Under the pieces are notes generated by a model that was not told the origin of the DNA, made no database searches, and saw only the letters and a program-made list of their open reading frames with translations. Shown here in pieces: positions 23,539 to 32,016 of a stretch of DNA of 64,000 bases. Each line of letters opens with the position of its first letter. Within the stretch, counting starts at the first letter, position 1. The stretch is from CAYSPT01 sp964432985. GTDB taxonomy: Bacteria; Muiribacteriota; CAYSPT01. The DNA lies in contig CAYSPT010000016.1 of the NCBI GenBank assembly GCA_964432985.1, positions 20,277 to 84,276 on the forward strand, given 5' to 3'. The translations under genes were made by a program, and so were the position numbers.

Positions 23539-24801
23539 ATGAGATTTAAAAGAAGTTTAAAGACATTAGTGTGGGGAATGGTGGCGGTGTTCACCCTGAC
23601 ACTTTTCCCGGTTGGCGCGTATGCTTCCGATGATCCGCATGACAGTGTGGTGGACGACGATCATTCCTACACCATGCCTACCTTCCAGATAACCAGGACC
23701 TACACGGTAATCGTTCATCCGATTCCGGGATTCATACCGTTTCCCATGCCGATTCTGCCGCAGCTTCCGCTGTTCGGACCGGTGGTTCAACCGGCTCCGT
23801 TCCTGGCCCCCATCATGCCGGGCTTCCAGGCGGGACCTCTTCCCGGTGCCGGCGGGCTCCCCGGACTTCCCATGATACCGACGCTACCCGGAATCGGTGC
23901 TCCCCCGACACCGCAGACGCCGCAGGACATGATGCAGCCGGCCGTGCGTGCGCCCAATAACCAGCCTGCTCCGACGCCGGCCGGTAACCTGCTGGCCACG
24001 CCGCCCATGCCTCCCGGATTCAGCCGGGCGGTCCTGCCTGCCATCTGGCCCACGCCCCGGGTGGTCATGCACGGGGTGGGCGGTGAGTTTGACATCAAGC
24101 TCAACCGGTTCCCCGGAAAAGAGGGTGAATGGAAGCTTACCAATATCAGGCGAATGAACTTCAGCATCGTCCTTGGGCAGCAGCTGGTACAGCATCTCGG
24201 CACCAGGGTCGAACCCATTAACCTGCCGGCGGGAATTATAACTATCGGCGTTCCCAAGGAGCGCGAGGTCTGGTCGTTCAGGACTTTATTCCCCGGTGTC
24301 GCCAGACTAACCTTCACCTACACCAGCAGCGAGACGTTCACCCTGCGTAAAATTCTCTTCGATCTGGCCAAACTGACTCCGCCGCCGGCCTCTATCACCA
24401 TCGTAACCCCCAGTGGTCAGAAACTGAAAATAAGTTACGGTGAAGAGCAGGCCAACGCCACCTCGCTCAACGACCTTCTCGGGGGCGACTACGAGGCCGA
24501 TGAGGATGAGGAAGCCGATGAGGACGTCGATGAGGATACCAGGGTGATCAATGCCATGGATCTTCTGTTGTTGCCGATTACGCTTACCAGGACGCTCACC
24601 AGGCAGGCCATTATGCAGGCTCCGAGCTACAATCCAATCAAGCTCGTCAGCGCCAGAATCGAGGGTGGTCATCTGGGTCTGGAAATGGAGTGTGCCATTA
24701 AGCTGGGACCCAACTCGTTTGAGCTCTTGTGGGACGGTTCGGTGGATGAAGATGGTAATGTGACCCTGATGTTCACCACCAAGAATACCTCTACACGGTA
24801 A
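23539..24801 (+). CDS. Exported proline-rich protein with acidic segment
   Basis: 420 residues. I choose ATG 23539, about nine bases after AAAGGATG, rather than GTG 23530, which sits on that ribosome site. Signal peptide ends near GAYASDD. Residues about 55-165 are a Pro/Gly/Ile/Leu-rich tract (FIPFPMPILPQLPLFG, GLPGLPMIPTLPGIG) like that of the 22698 protein. A folded middle (about 180-290) contains VGGEFDIKLNRFPGKEGEW, resembling an inhibitor I42/chagasin-like beta fold with FTYTSSETF; that similarity is tentative. An acidic run DEDEEADEDVDED follows near 320, then a conserved-looking tail. The stop codon lies in the first unit of a 20-bp repeat array. Confidence 0.72.
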   Translation: MRFKRSLKTLVWGMVAVFTLTLFPVGAYASDDPHDSVVDDDHSYTMPTFQITRTYTVIVHPIPGFIPFPMPILPQLPLFGPVVQPAPFLAPIMPGFQAGPLPGAGGLPGLPMIPTLPGIGAPPTPQTPQDMMQPAVRAPNNQPAPTPAGNLLATPPMPPGFSRAVLPAIWPTPRVVMHGVGGEFDIKLNRFPGKEGEWKLTNIRRMNFSIVLGQQLVQHLGTRVEPINLPAGIITIGVPKEREVWSFRTLFPGVARLTFTYTSSETFTLRKILFDLAKLTPPPASITIVTPSGQKLKISYGEEQANATSLNDLLGGDYEADEDEEADEDVDEDTRVINAMDLLLLPITLTRTLTRQAIMQAPSYNPIKLVSARIEGGHLGLEMECAIKLGPNSFELLWDGSVDEDGNVTLMFTTKNTSTR

Positions 24802-24879
24802 GGGCCTGCTGAAGCAGGTAAGGTCCTGCTGAAGCAGGTAAGGTCCTGCTAAAGCAGGTAAGGTCCTGCTAAAGCAGGT
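24797..24879. repeat. 20-bp palindromic tandem repeats containing the stop codon, running into a gap
   Basis: Four units of GGTAAGGTCCTGCTGAAGCA (24797-24816, 24817-24836, 24837-24856, 24857-24876), plus GGT before the N-run. CCTGCT-GA-AGCAGG forms a hairpin across each unit. The TAA stop of the upstream gene (24799-24801) is part of unit 1 and is repeated in each later unit. Confidence 0.93.
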
Positions 24880-24979
24880 NNNNNNNNNNNNNNNNNNNNN
24901 NNNNNNNNNNNNNNNNNNNNNNNNNNNNNNNNNNNNNNNNNNNNNNNNNNNNNNNNNNNNNNNNNNNNNNNNNNNNNNN
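24880..24979. other. Assembly gap (100 N)
   Basis: Exactly 100 N, a conventional placeholder, so the true length is unknown. It begins inside the 20-bp array and hides the start of the next pilin gene, and possibly whole genes. Confidence 0.98.
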
Positions 24980-24980
24980 A

Positions 24981-25499
24981 GCAAAACCTCGGCACTGCCG
25001 GCGCGGTTTTACCATGGTGGAACTACTGGTTGCCTCCGTCCTGGTCGTTCTGGTCATCGGGCTGATCATGCTGATGTTTACATCGTCGGGCTCGAACCGC
25101 AGCCGCCTTGCCCGGCGTGAAGCGGCCTTCGCAGTGGCCCGGACGGTGGTCTCCAGGATTACCCGTGACATGGCTACTGCTCGGGATGTGACAACGGATA
25201 GTGCCATGCTCGTTATCGATCGAGTGTACGACCTTGAGGAGTACAGGTTCAACAGTTGGCTGGTGGAGTACCGCGCTACCACTGAAGGGGTTGAGCGCAC
25301 GGAGGACGGTTCAACCCGCCTCTACCGGATGAAGCTCGACCAGAGGACGGATTTTGAGTTTTCTGTGGAGCAGATAGATTCCTTGCTTAAGATCGAAGTC
25401 ATTATCAGCTGCGATGAGGACCAGGTACTCGAACGGTTCTCACGGTGTTTCAAACTCGGTGAGCAGCAGGAAGACAATTGGAATCCACTGTGCATGTAA
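24981..25499 (+). CDS. Prepilin-type minor pilin (PilW/GspJ-like), 5' partial
   Basis: The frame is open from the gap. Its first visible residues end in RRG followed by FTMVELLVASVLVVLVIGLI, a classic prepilin peptidase site (Gly at -1, Phe at +1, Glu at +5) and hydrophobic stem. No in-frame ATG, GTG or TTG lies between the gap and this motif, so the start is hidden; the internal ATG 25014 is not the true start. The rest is a short globular domain (SRITRDMATARDV..., LKIEVIISCDED) typical of minor pilins or type II secretion pseudopilins. It overlaps the next gene by 22 bases, so both belong to one pilus operon. Confidence 0.85.
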   Translation, partial: AKPRHCRRGFTMVELLVASVLVVLVIGLIMLMFTSSGSNRSRLARREAAFAVARTVVSRITRDMATARDVTTDSAMLVIDRVYDLEEYRFNSWLVEYRATTEGVERTEDGSTRLYRMKLDQRTDFEFSVEQIDSLLKIEVIISCDEDQVLERFSRCFKLGEQQEDNWNPLCM

Positions 25500-27442
25500 T
25501 AAACCCGAAAAATATAAACAGAACAGGTCCGACCGTCTCTTCGGGGCGGGGGATCGCTATCCCCCTCGTGCTGGTGGTGATCGTTCTCGTTCTGCTGATG
25601 GGATTCTCGGTCATCTACATGGCCCGCCACCAGCTCTCGTTCACCGCTAAAGATGTTCACCACGCCAAATTGTATCGTCTCGCCCGCTGCGGAGCCGAGA
25701 TAGCCCGTGCCCAGGTAGAAACGTTTATTTACCAGGTTCCTTACGAAGGAGGATTCAGGACCACCTTCGGCGAGCTGCTCGATTACAATGGTGATTTCGC
25801 CGTGGAAGAAAAATCGGTCCGGGTGGAGTCCGACAACCTGGACATGCTCGTGGAGAAAGTCGGCGGCGACGTTTCTCTCGAGGTGATCATTTCAGTCAAC
25901 GACATCGAGAAGCTGCATGAGAATCCCACTTCGGATCTGGAAGATAATGAGACGTCGTTCATGCTAAAAATCGAATCCACGGCGCGGTCCGAAGAAGCGG
26001 AGGTAGTAACAGCCTGCGCAGTAGAGGGGCGGCGGATGTTCACCCACATCCCGCCTGTTTCCAAGTTCACGCTGTTTGTGCACCAGAAAGGCGATTTCAG
26101 GATCAACACCATTCTCGACAGCCGGTCCATTTCCACGGTCCGCACCTTTCCCATAGTTTTCCACAATGGCCAGGTGGTGGATGAGGACATCTCTCCCGAG
26201 GATCTTTCCGAGTTCATCCAGGACCAGGGATTCGTCTATCTGGGTGGCGGCGAGCCGTGGGACATCAACCTGTCCACCATCGGAAATGATGATGAGCTGT
26301 GTGATACGGGGATACTGCGCCGGATGTTCCGTTATCCACTGCCCCAGGGATCTACGCTTCGATCACGCAATTTCGAGTACTACTCTTTCCCGCAGGGAGT
26401 TTTCAAAGAGGCCAGGATGGCGGAGGGGTCGTACTTTCTCTCTCTTTTCTCCGAGCACAATGTCAACTATTCATCGAACATGAACCTGTTCGGCACCCCC
26501 ACAGCACCCTCACCGACAGTGGTGTTCGGCTGTGCCTACCGCTGGTTTGTGCTGGAGCAGGGACTCATCCATGCGACCCGCAGCGTGCGATCGGCGCTGC
26601 CTTACCTGACACCGTTCAACTTCAGGTACATGGTCTGGCCGGGAGACGTCAACAGGGAAACGGCCCAGCTGATTGCCGAGGATTTGTTTGACAACGATTA
26701 CGACCGGTATTATCAACGCATGGCACAGCCGGTGGTGCAGGATTACAATGCCGGGCTTGCTTCGTTTGCCGCTGCGGGCAGCCAGTCGGTTTGTGTTCCC
26801 GACACCGGACTTCCGTTTCTGCCGCGGGTCAAATCCAACGATGTGGAAATCGACCCCACCGCCGTGCACCTTTCCGGGCAGAAGCTCACCCTGGTAGGAC
26901 AGGACGGCTCATTGGTCTACCAGGGTCACCCGGAGCAGTTCGATGTAGTCGAATCCCTGGAAAAGAAGGTGTGTTTTACCTACCCGTCGCAGGAAGCGTT
27001 CTTCGAAGCCCGGGAACGGAACGAAAAAATCAAGATCAAAGGTGTCGAACGTATCCTCGGCAGCCTGACCATTTCCCGCCCCTTCACCCTGGCTGAAGGC
27101 TACACCGGCCTTTTGCTGGTGGATGGGGATATCACCATCAGTGCCCCGGTTCAGAAGGGTTCCGGGCACCTGTACCTGGTGAGTGGCGGAGGCGACATAT
27201 CCTTTACCACGGCGTCTCCCGTGGAAGCCTACCTGGCCGCTCCGGCTGGGACCATTGGTTTTCCGGATGAATTCCAGGTCCTGGGGGGAGTCATGTGCCG
27301 GCAGCTTGAAAACAGCCGTCTGCCTACTGCGCTGGGACGGTGCCGCATCGGGTACGACCCGAAACTGGATGTAACTGACAGGGTGGTTATAGCCGACGGC
27401 TACCGCGTTGTCACCCAGGAAACCTGGACATATTACAAGTAG
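25478..27442 (+). CDS. PilX/GspK-like pilus-associated protein
   Basis: 654 residues, TTG start (25478) about five bases after AGGAAG, overlapping the upstream pilin gene. The N-terminus has a basic leader and a hydrophobic helix GIAIPLVLVVIVLVLLMGF (about 25-45), as in PilX/GspK prepilins, though it lacks a perfect Gly-Phe-x4-Glu site. The large C-terminal part is unusual: a segment near 530-600 (TGLLLVDGDITISAPVQKGS and what follows) resembles bactofilin or polymer-forming beta-helix turns. Probably a tip or priming subunit. No pilin assembly ATPase is in the window. Confidence 0.75.
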   Translation: MESTVHVINPKNINRTGPTVSSGRGIAIPLVLVVIVLVLLMGFSVIYMARHQLSFTAKDVHHAKLYRLARCGAEIARAQVETFIYQVPYEGGFRTTFGELLDYNGDFAVEEKSVRVESDNLDMLVEKVGGDVSLEVIISVNDIEKLHENPTSDLEDNETSFMLKIESTARSEEAEVVTACAVEGRRMFTHIPPVSKFTLFVHQKGDFRINTILDSRSISTVRTFPIVFHNGQVVDEDISPEDLSEFIQDQGFVYLGGGEPWDINLSTIGNDDELCDTGILRRMFRYPLPQGSTLRSRNFEYYSFPQGVFKEARMAEGSYFLSLFSEHNVNYSSNMNLFGTPTAPSPTVVFGCAYRWFVLEQGLIHATRSVRSALPYLTPFNFRYMVWPGDVNRETAQLIAEDLFDNDYDRYYQRMAQPVVQDYNAGLASFAAAGSQSVCVPDTGLPFLPRVKSNDVEIDPTAVHLSGQKLTLVGQDGSLVYQGHPEQFDVVESLEKKVCFTYPSQEAFFEARERNEKIKIKGVERILGSLTISRPFTLAEGYTGLLLVDGDITISAPVQKGSGHLYLVSGGGDISFTTASPVEAYLAAPAGTIGFPDEFQVLGGVMCRQLENSRLPTALGRCRIGYDPKLDVTDRVVIADGYRVVTQETWTYYK

Positions 27443-27500
27443 TCCGGTTATTTCCCAATTATTCTACTACGATGGTGAGTGAAAGCACATCTCCTGCGGC

Positions 27501-29342
27501 TTAGAACTCCACGGTCAGTTGGACGTGGCTGACCGCCGAGCCCGGATCGGAGAAGGGTTTCGACAGGTCGTCCGATTCCAGTCCTCGGTCGGGAAGTGTT
27601 GCCGAGGTAAAATAGTTGTCTTCTCCCACCGAGACAATCATGCGTGATTTGGCGGCGAAACCGAAGAAATCACCGTGGTAGAGATCCTCATAAGCCGGGT
27701 CCACCTGTTGCCATCCCACCTGCGGCAGATAGTAGCGTACCCAGGTGTGCGGTTTCAGCGTGTGGCGGCTTCCGTTTTCACCATCCAGGGTGAACGTGCC
27801 CTCTCCCAGGTCGGTGAAACCGTATACCACGTGGGCCGGAATCCCGGCTGCCCGCAGAAGTGCAACGGTGAGGTTGGCGTAGCCGCTTGAGGACTGTTCT
27901 GTGGTGGACAGCGCCGCCAGGGCATCGGAGAAGCCTGCCTCCCGGTCGAACGACAATCGCTGTATCACGTAATCGTAGATGACGTTAGCCTGCTCGTAGG
28001 GATCGGTCTCAATACCCACGGCGTTTCTCGCCGCCGCAACGATCAGGTCATTGTCCGCCTGGCATAGTTCCGTGGCGCGGGTATAGGTGGTGTACAGGGC
28101 CGAGGTCTGCTCGTAATCGGTGCCCGCCCCCGCTGGTTTGCCGCCGGGGACGCTCTCGGTGTTATTCAGGTTGAACCAGACCGAGAAGTTGATGGTTTCG
28201 TACTGCTGGATGTTTTTGCGCCACAGAAGCATCCAGTTCCCGTGTAAGGTGTCGTAGACAATCTCTCCGTCCTGCGGGGAAAAAAGGATATTGCTGAAGC
28301 TCTGGTGGGTTCCGGCAATAGGCAGTCCCACCATCACCGTTCCGAAAAAAGGTCCCTGTACATCGAAGGTGTAGCTGTATGTCAGGCGTTCCTTGATAAG
28401 GTCGGTTTCCGCCAGTACCTCCATTGAAGATATCCTCCAGGTTCCGGTTTCCCTGGTGAGAGATATTTCCACGTGGGAGTCTTGAAGGATGTCGCTTCCG
28501 GCGGCCACATCGGTAGCTTCCAGCCGTTTCATGGCCGTCCACCGGGCGGTGGTGCCGTTTATCCGGGTTTGCTCTTGGCTGAGAGTGATCTGGGCATTGT
28601 TGTAGGTGAGAAAGAACGTCTGCAGGTAGTTTCTGAATTCGTCTGAGTTGGCGCCGTGGGTTTCCGATGTGAAACCGGAAGAAACCAGGTTCATGGCGGT
28701 GGTGACCGCAGCGCCTTCGTCATCCGGTTCCGCTTCCAGCGCCTGGTGAAAACTATCCAGTACCTCGTTGATGGCCTGCCCGCTGGTAAATATGTCGTCC
28801 GGCAGACCCGAACCAGCTACCGAAATCACTGTTCCCGTCGCCGTCCTTTTCACCACTACCCCATTGGTGGCTGTGCCGTCTATTTCAGTGGAGAACCTGA
28901 TCAGGGTTCCGCCTTTCTGGATGGTAATTGTGTTGAACCCCGACGGTGGTTCGTAGAGAATGAAAAACCCGTTAGCGTCGGTGAGCGCCTGGTAGGTTGT
29001 CCCGTCAATGGACACCGTGGCGCCGCCCAAAGGTGAGTACCCTTCACCAACCAGAGTGTCGGCGGCCGTTCCCTTCGGGGTCACCGTTCCCTTCGGGGTC
29101 ATTTCACCCCGCACTTTCCCGGCGCTGCCCGGAGTATAGACGTAGCCGGTCAGGCTGTACTGCTGGCCCGCCTGCGACCGGTCCGCCTCGTATGGAAAAT
29201 CTTCCGTCCGGTCGGTAATGACCTTCACCGCCAGGAGTCCTCCTGTTACCACCCCGAATATCTCGCCCTGGGTGCATCCGACGATGACTCCCAGGCAGAA
29301 CAGGAACATGGTAAGAATCGATAATCTCCAGAATCTGGGCAT
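27501..29342 (-). CDS. Transglutaminase-fold lipoprotein lacking the catalytic Cys
   Basis: 613 residues from ATG 29342, chosen because GAGGAGG lies seven bases upstream. Lipobox VIVGC near residue 23 predicts a lipoprotein. A carboxypeptidase-regulatory-like beta module (about 115-165, GATVSIDGTTYQALTDANGF) is followed by an uncharacterised middle and a transglutaminase-like core (about 450-560). The His (HTWVRYY, about 532) and Asp (GWQQVDP, about 548) of the triad are kept, but where the family has Cys the sequence reads SSSGYANLTVALLRAAG, so a Ser replaces it. It may be a binding module rather than an enzyme. Divergent from the 29743 gene. Confidence 0.8.
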   Translation of the reverse strand: MPRFWRLSILTMFLFCLGVIVGCTQGEIFGVVTGGLLAVKVITDRTEDFPYEADRSQAGQQYSLTGYVYTPGSAGKVRGEMTPKGTVTPKGTAADTLVGEGYSPLGGATVSIDGTTYQALTDANGFFILYEPPSGFNTITIQKGGTLIRFSTEIDGTATNGVVVKRTATGTVISVAGSGLPDDIFTSGQAINEVLDSFHQALEAEPDDEGAAVTTAMNLVSSGFTSETHGANSDEFRNYLQTFFLTYNNAQITLSQEQTRINGTTARWTAMKRLEATDVAAGSDILQDSHVEISLTRETGTWRISSMEVLAETDLIKERLTYSYTFDVQGPFFGTVMVGLPIAGTHQSFSNILFSPQDGEIVYDTLHGNWMLLWRKNIQQYETINFSVWFNLNNTESVPGGKPAGAGTDYEQTSALYTTYTRATELCQADNDLIVAAARNAVGIETDPYEQANVIYDYVIQRLSFDREAGFSDALAALSTTEQSSSGYANLTVALLRAAGIPAHVVYGFTDLGEGTFTLDGENGSRHTLKPHTWVRYYLPQVGWQQVDPAYEDLYHGDFFGFAAKSRMIVSVGEDNYFTSATLPDRGLESDDLSKPFSDPGSAVSHVQLTVEF

Positions 29343-29416
29343 ACGTTTTCCTCCTCGAAAGCCGGACAAGGCAATTAAACCTAAAACAAACATCCGGACA
29401 TAACTAATCCTATTCA

Positions 29417-29675
29417 GTATCCTGTTATCGGAATGTTGGAGAGTAATAATTAGCAGGCAATGTATCCTATTGAGTGNNNNNNNNNNNNNNNNNNNNNNNN
29501 NNNNNNNNNNNNNNNNNNNNNNNNNNNNNNNNNNNNNNNNNNNNNNNNNNNNNNNNNNNNNNNNNNNNNNNNNNNNAGTAATAATTAGCAGGCAATGTAT
29601 CCTATTGAGTGCCTTATTATCGGAATGTTAAATAGTAATAATTAGCAGGCGATACGTATACTAATAGGCATTATG
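29417..29675. repeat. About 57-bp tandem repeat array interrupted by a gap
   Basis: A 35-bp block is identical at 29442-29476 and 29577-29611 (begins AGTAATAATTAGCAGGC), and its first 17 bases recur at 29634-29650. Between copies is a second shared block, TTATCGGAATGTT (for example about 29424-29436 and 29616-29628). The array fills the roughly 400-bp divergent spacer, in which I see no gene. Confidence 0.88.
29477..29576. other. Assembly gap (100 N)
   Basis: Exactly 100 N between two identical 35-bp blocks, so the gap is probably a collapsed or unresolved tandem array rather than missing genes. Confidence 0.97.
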
Positions 29676-29680
29676 TGCCT

Positions 29681-29716
29681 CATGTTTTGCTCAAACATGT
29701 TCTCGGCGGGTATACT
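29681..29716 (+). promoter_or_regulatory. Promoter with an overlapping inverted repeat
   Basis: TTGCTC (29687-29692), 18-base spacer, TATACT (29711-29716), 26 bases before the GTG at 29743. CATGTTT (29681-29687) and AAACATG (29693-29699) form a perfect seven-base inverted repeat straddling the -35, well placed for a repressor. Confidence 0.55.
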
Positions 29717-29742
29717 GAACCCAACCCTGATGGAGGTGAAAT

Positions 29743-31785
29743 GTGAACAGAACGGTTCGATTGGTGGTGCTCGGTTCCCTGGCGGTCGGTTTGCTCTACC
29801 TGGTAATTGGCTTCTGGATGAGCGAAGGAGAGCTGATTCCGCCCCTGGACGACGCCTATATCTTTCTCCAGTACGGCCGTACTCTGGCCGAGGGGCAGCC
29901 TTTCCGGTTCAACCCTGCTGATTCTCCTACCGGTGGCGTGACGAGCTGGCTGTTTACCCTGATTCCCGCGCTGGGTTTTGGCATTGGATTATCAGGACCC
30001 ATGGTGCTGCTGTTCACGTACCTGGTTAACATGGTCTTTTTCACACTGTCGGCCCTTCTCGCCGTCACCATCGCCAGACGAGCCGGGAGTGAGTTGGCGG
30101 CCATCTGTACCGCTTTACTTTTTGTGCTCAACGGAAACCTGCATTGGGGAGCCTTCAGCTTCATGGACTGTACGTTGTTTCTCTTTCTCACGCTTCTGTC
30201 AGTCCGGACAATTCAGCAGTGGGAGACTGGAGAAACCAGGTGGAAACCGGCAGTTTGCCTGTCCATGCTAACTCTCTGCCGGCCCGAGGGCATGTTGTTT
30301 GCACTTCTGGCCTGGTTTCTGGCCTACGATACGGCCAGGGACCGGCCTATCCTGTCAAAAACCGTGACCTTTGGGGTGCCGGTGTTGGTCGGGGGACTCC
30401 AGGCAGTGGTTCTCAAGCTGATCACGGGAAGTTTTATGGTCAGTTCCGCCGCCAAGATACCTTTCAAAGAACTGGGGACGGCGCTTTTCAAAGAGCAGAT
30501 CGAGTGGTTCCTTTCCCATCTTGTGGGCGAGTACACCTCGGTGCCCACCTTCATCCCGGGTTTCTTCCTGCTGTTTATCATGGTAGCCGTCTGGATGGTG
30601 GCCAAACGGGTTTCCGGCGCCGCCCTGGGCGACCGGGTCGCTCTGCTCTGGGCGATCATGGTGTGGGTGGGATATGGTTTCTTCTGGTATCCTCAGTCCG
30701 CCGATGCCCGTTTGCGGTATCTTGTTCCGGTGTTCGCTCTGGCCATCATCTATGGGAGTGTCGGGCTCTGCCATATCTTGCACCATCTCGGTAAAACAGT
30801 CTCAAATCGCCGGAACCGTGATTTTTTGTTCCGGTCCGTGCTGCTGGTGCTGGTTTTGTTTTCAATTGTATCGACTACCTATTTTCTCGTCTATTACGGC
30901 CGTTGCTGCAAGAGCACCAAATTTTTACATGTCTGCCTCGGGCGATGGGCCGCTGCCAACCTGCCCCGGGACGCTGCTCTGCTCTGCGGTGATGTCGGGG
31001 CTATCGGCTATCATTTTCTGGACGGATCACCCGGCCGTCGTATCGTCGATCTCATCGGGTTGGTTTCTCCCGAGTTGCAGGGAATCAGTGGTGATGGTGA
31101 AGTCTTCGAAAGTCTGGAACGGATGAGGATGCAGCAGCGTCCGTCTTTCTTTATTCTCTATCCCGACCGCTTCACCACCCGGGGCTCTCTGGCCGGCCGC
31201 AGACTCTTCAAGGTCACTTTGCAGGACCCGGAGTACTACCGCCATCGCACCATGGAGGTATGGGAAGCGAACTGGAAGCCGGCAGGACATGAGCTGCCCT
31301 TTGATCCGGGAGCTTTGTCACAGACGGAAAATATGATCTTATGCGACAGCGTAGATGTGGCCGACCGGGTATCGGAAGAAGCTCATTCCTATAGCTTTAC
31401 CACGGACCGGGGGCACCGGCCGATCAGTTTGCTGAGTGAGCGCGATAATGATTATTCTCCCGATATCGTTTCGGTGATGGATGGGGGACGCCTGGTCAGG
31501 GAGGAGCGGATGGAGGTAGCGGTAACTCCGGGCCGGCCGATGATCCTGGTGCGGAGATATATTCGATCGGTTCCCTATCAGTCCGTGGTTGTTATCGATG
31601 GCGAGGTGGCCGGTGTCTGGCAGATAGCGTCGGCGTCAGGCAAGGGAAAAAAGGGTTGGCGTGATCTGGTGTTCAGCATACCCGGAGATCTGGTTTGCCA
31701 GAGCAGGGTGAAGCTCGAATTCCAGAGTATTTCCAACACCATCAGCCTCTACCAGCCCTCATATCACATCTGGGTTTACCAGTGA
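29743..31785 (+). CDS. Polytopic glycosyltransferase-like membrane protein (GT39/PMT_2-like)
   Basis: 680 residues, GTG start with GGAGG seven bases upstream. About ten TM helices in the first 400 residues. The first periplasmic loop has PPLDDAYIFLQYGRTLAEGQ, the acidic-pair motif position of C-type lipid-linked-sugar transferases. A later loop (FWYPQSADARLRYLVP) resembles the R-Y of this superfamily. The C-terminal 280 residues are soluble and periplasmic, with LCGDVGAIGYHFLDG, a motif also common in these enzymes, and a beta-rich end. A role in glycosylating a lipid carrier or exported protein is likely; donor and acceptor are unknown. Confidence 0.75.
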   Translation: MNRTVRLVVLGSLAVGLLYLVIGFWMSEGELIPPLDDAYIFLQYGRTLAEGQPFRFNPADSPTGGVTSWLFTLIPALGFGIGLSGPMVLLFTYLVNMVFFTLSALLAVTIARRAGSELAAICTALLFVLNGNLHWGAFSFMDCTLFLFLTLLSVRTIQQWETGETRWKPAVCLSMLTLCRPEGMLFALLAWFLAYDTARDRPILSKTVTFGVPVLVGGLQAVVLKLITGSFMVSSAAKIPFKELGTALFKEQIEWFLSHLVGEYTSVPTFIPGFFLLFIMVAVWMVAKRVSGAALGDRVALLWAIMVWVGYGFFWYPQSADARLRYLVPVFALAIIYGSVGLCHILHHLGKTVSNRRNRDFLFRSVLLVLVLFSIVSTTYFLVYYGRCCKSTKFLHVCLGRWAAANLPRDAALLCGDVGAIGYHFLDGSPGRRIVDLIGLVSPELQGISGDGEVFESLERMRMQQRPSFFILYPDRFTTRGSLAGRRLFKVTLQDPEYYRHRTMEVWEANWKPAGHELPFDPGALSQTENMILCDSVDVADRVSEEAHSYSFTTDRGHRPISLLSERDNDYSPDIVSVMDGGRLVREERMEVAVTPGRPMILVRRYIRSVPYQSVVVIDGEVAGVWQIASASGKGKKGWRDLVFSIPGDLVCQSRVKLEFQSISNTISLYQPSYHIWVYQ

Positions 31786-31908
31786 GTCCGACAGGATAAG
31801 CCGGCCGTAGAGTGACCTGCAGGAAACGAAACGAAAGTTGAATCCTGCCACGACCATTTCTTTGGTTGAGTACACTCATTCCCCGGGAAATTCGAAAAAC
31901 TTGGTTTG

Positions 31909-31937
31909 TTGTGGGTTTGATAGGTGTATGATATAAT
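31909..31937 (+). promoter_or_regulatory. Promoter of the ftsE-ftsX-envC-ctpA operon
   Basis: TTGTGG (31909-31914), 17-base spacer, perfect -10 TATAAT (31932-31937) with TGA before it (extended -10). About 80 bases upstream of the ftsE ATG. Confidence 0.6.
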
Positions 31938-31953
31938 TATTCCCTGATATTCA

Positions 31954-31988
31954 GTGCGGTTTGAACGGTTATACCGCACGCGTTTTTT
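31954..31988 (+). terminator. Terminator-like hairpin in the ftsE leader (attenuator candidate)
   Basis: GTGCGGT (31954-31960) pairs with ACCGCAC (31973-31979); GCG then TTTTTT (31983-31988) follow. It sits between the predicted -10 and the ftsE start, about ten bases after the expected transcription start, so it should end transcripts early unless bypassed. Confidence 0.55.
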
Positions 31989-32016
31989 CTTAAGGGCGGA
32001 GTGATACGAAAAAGCC

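Noticed and set aside
24880..29576. Frameshifts or pseudogenes around the gaps
   Set aside because: The truncated pilin start is explained by the N-run and reads in frame to a prepilin motif; no other broken gene is seen.
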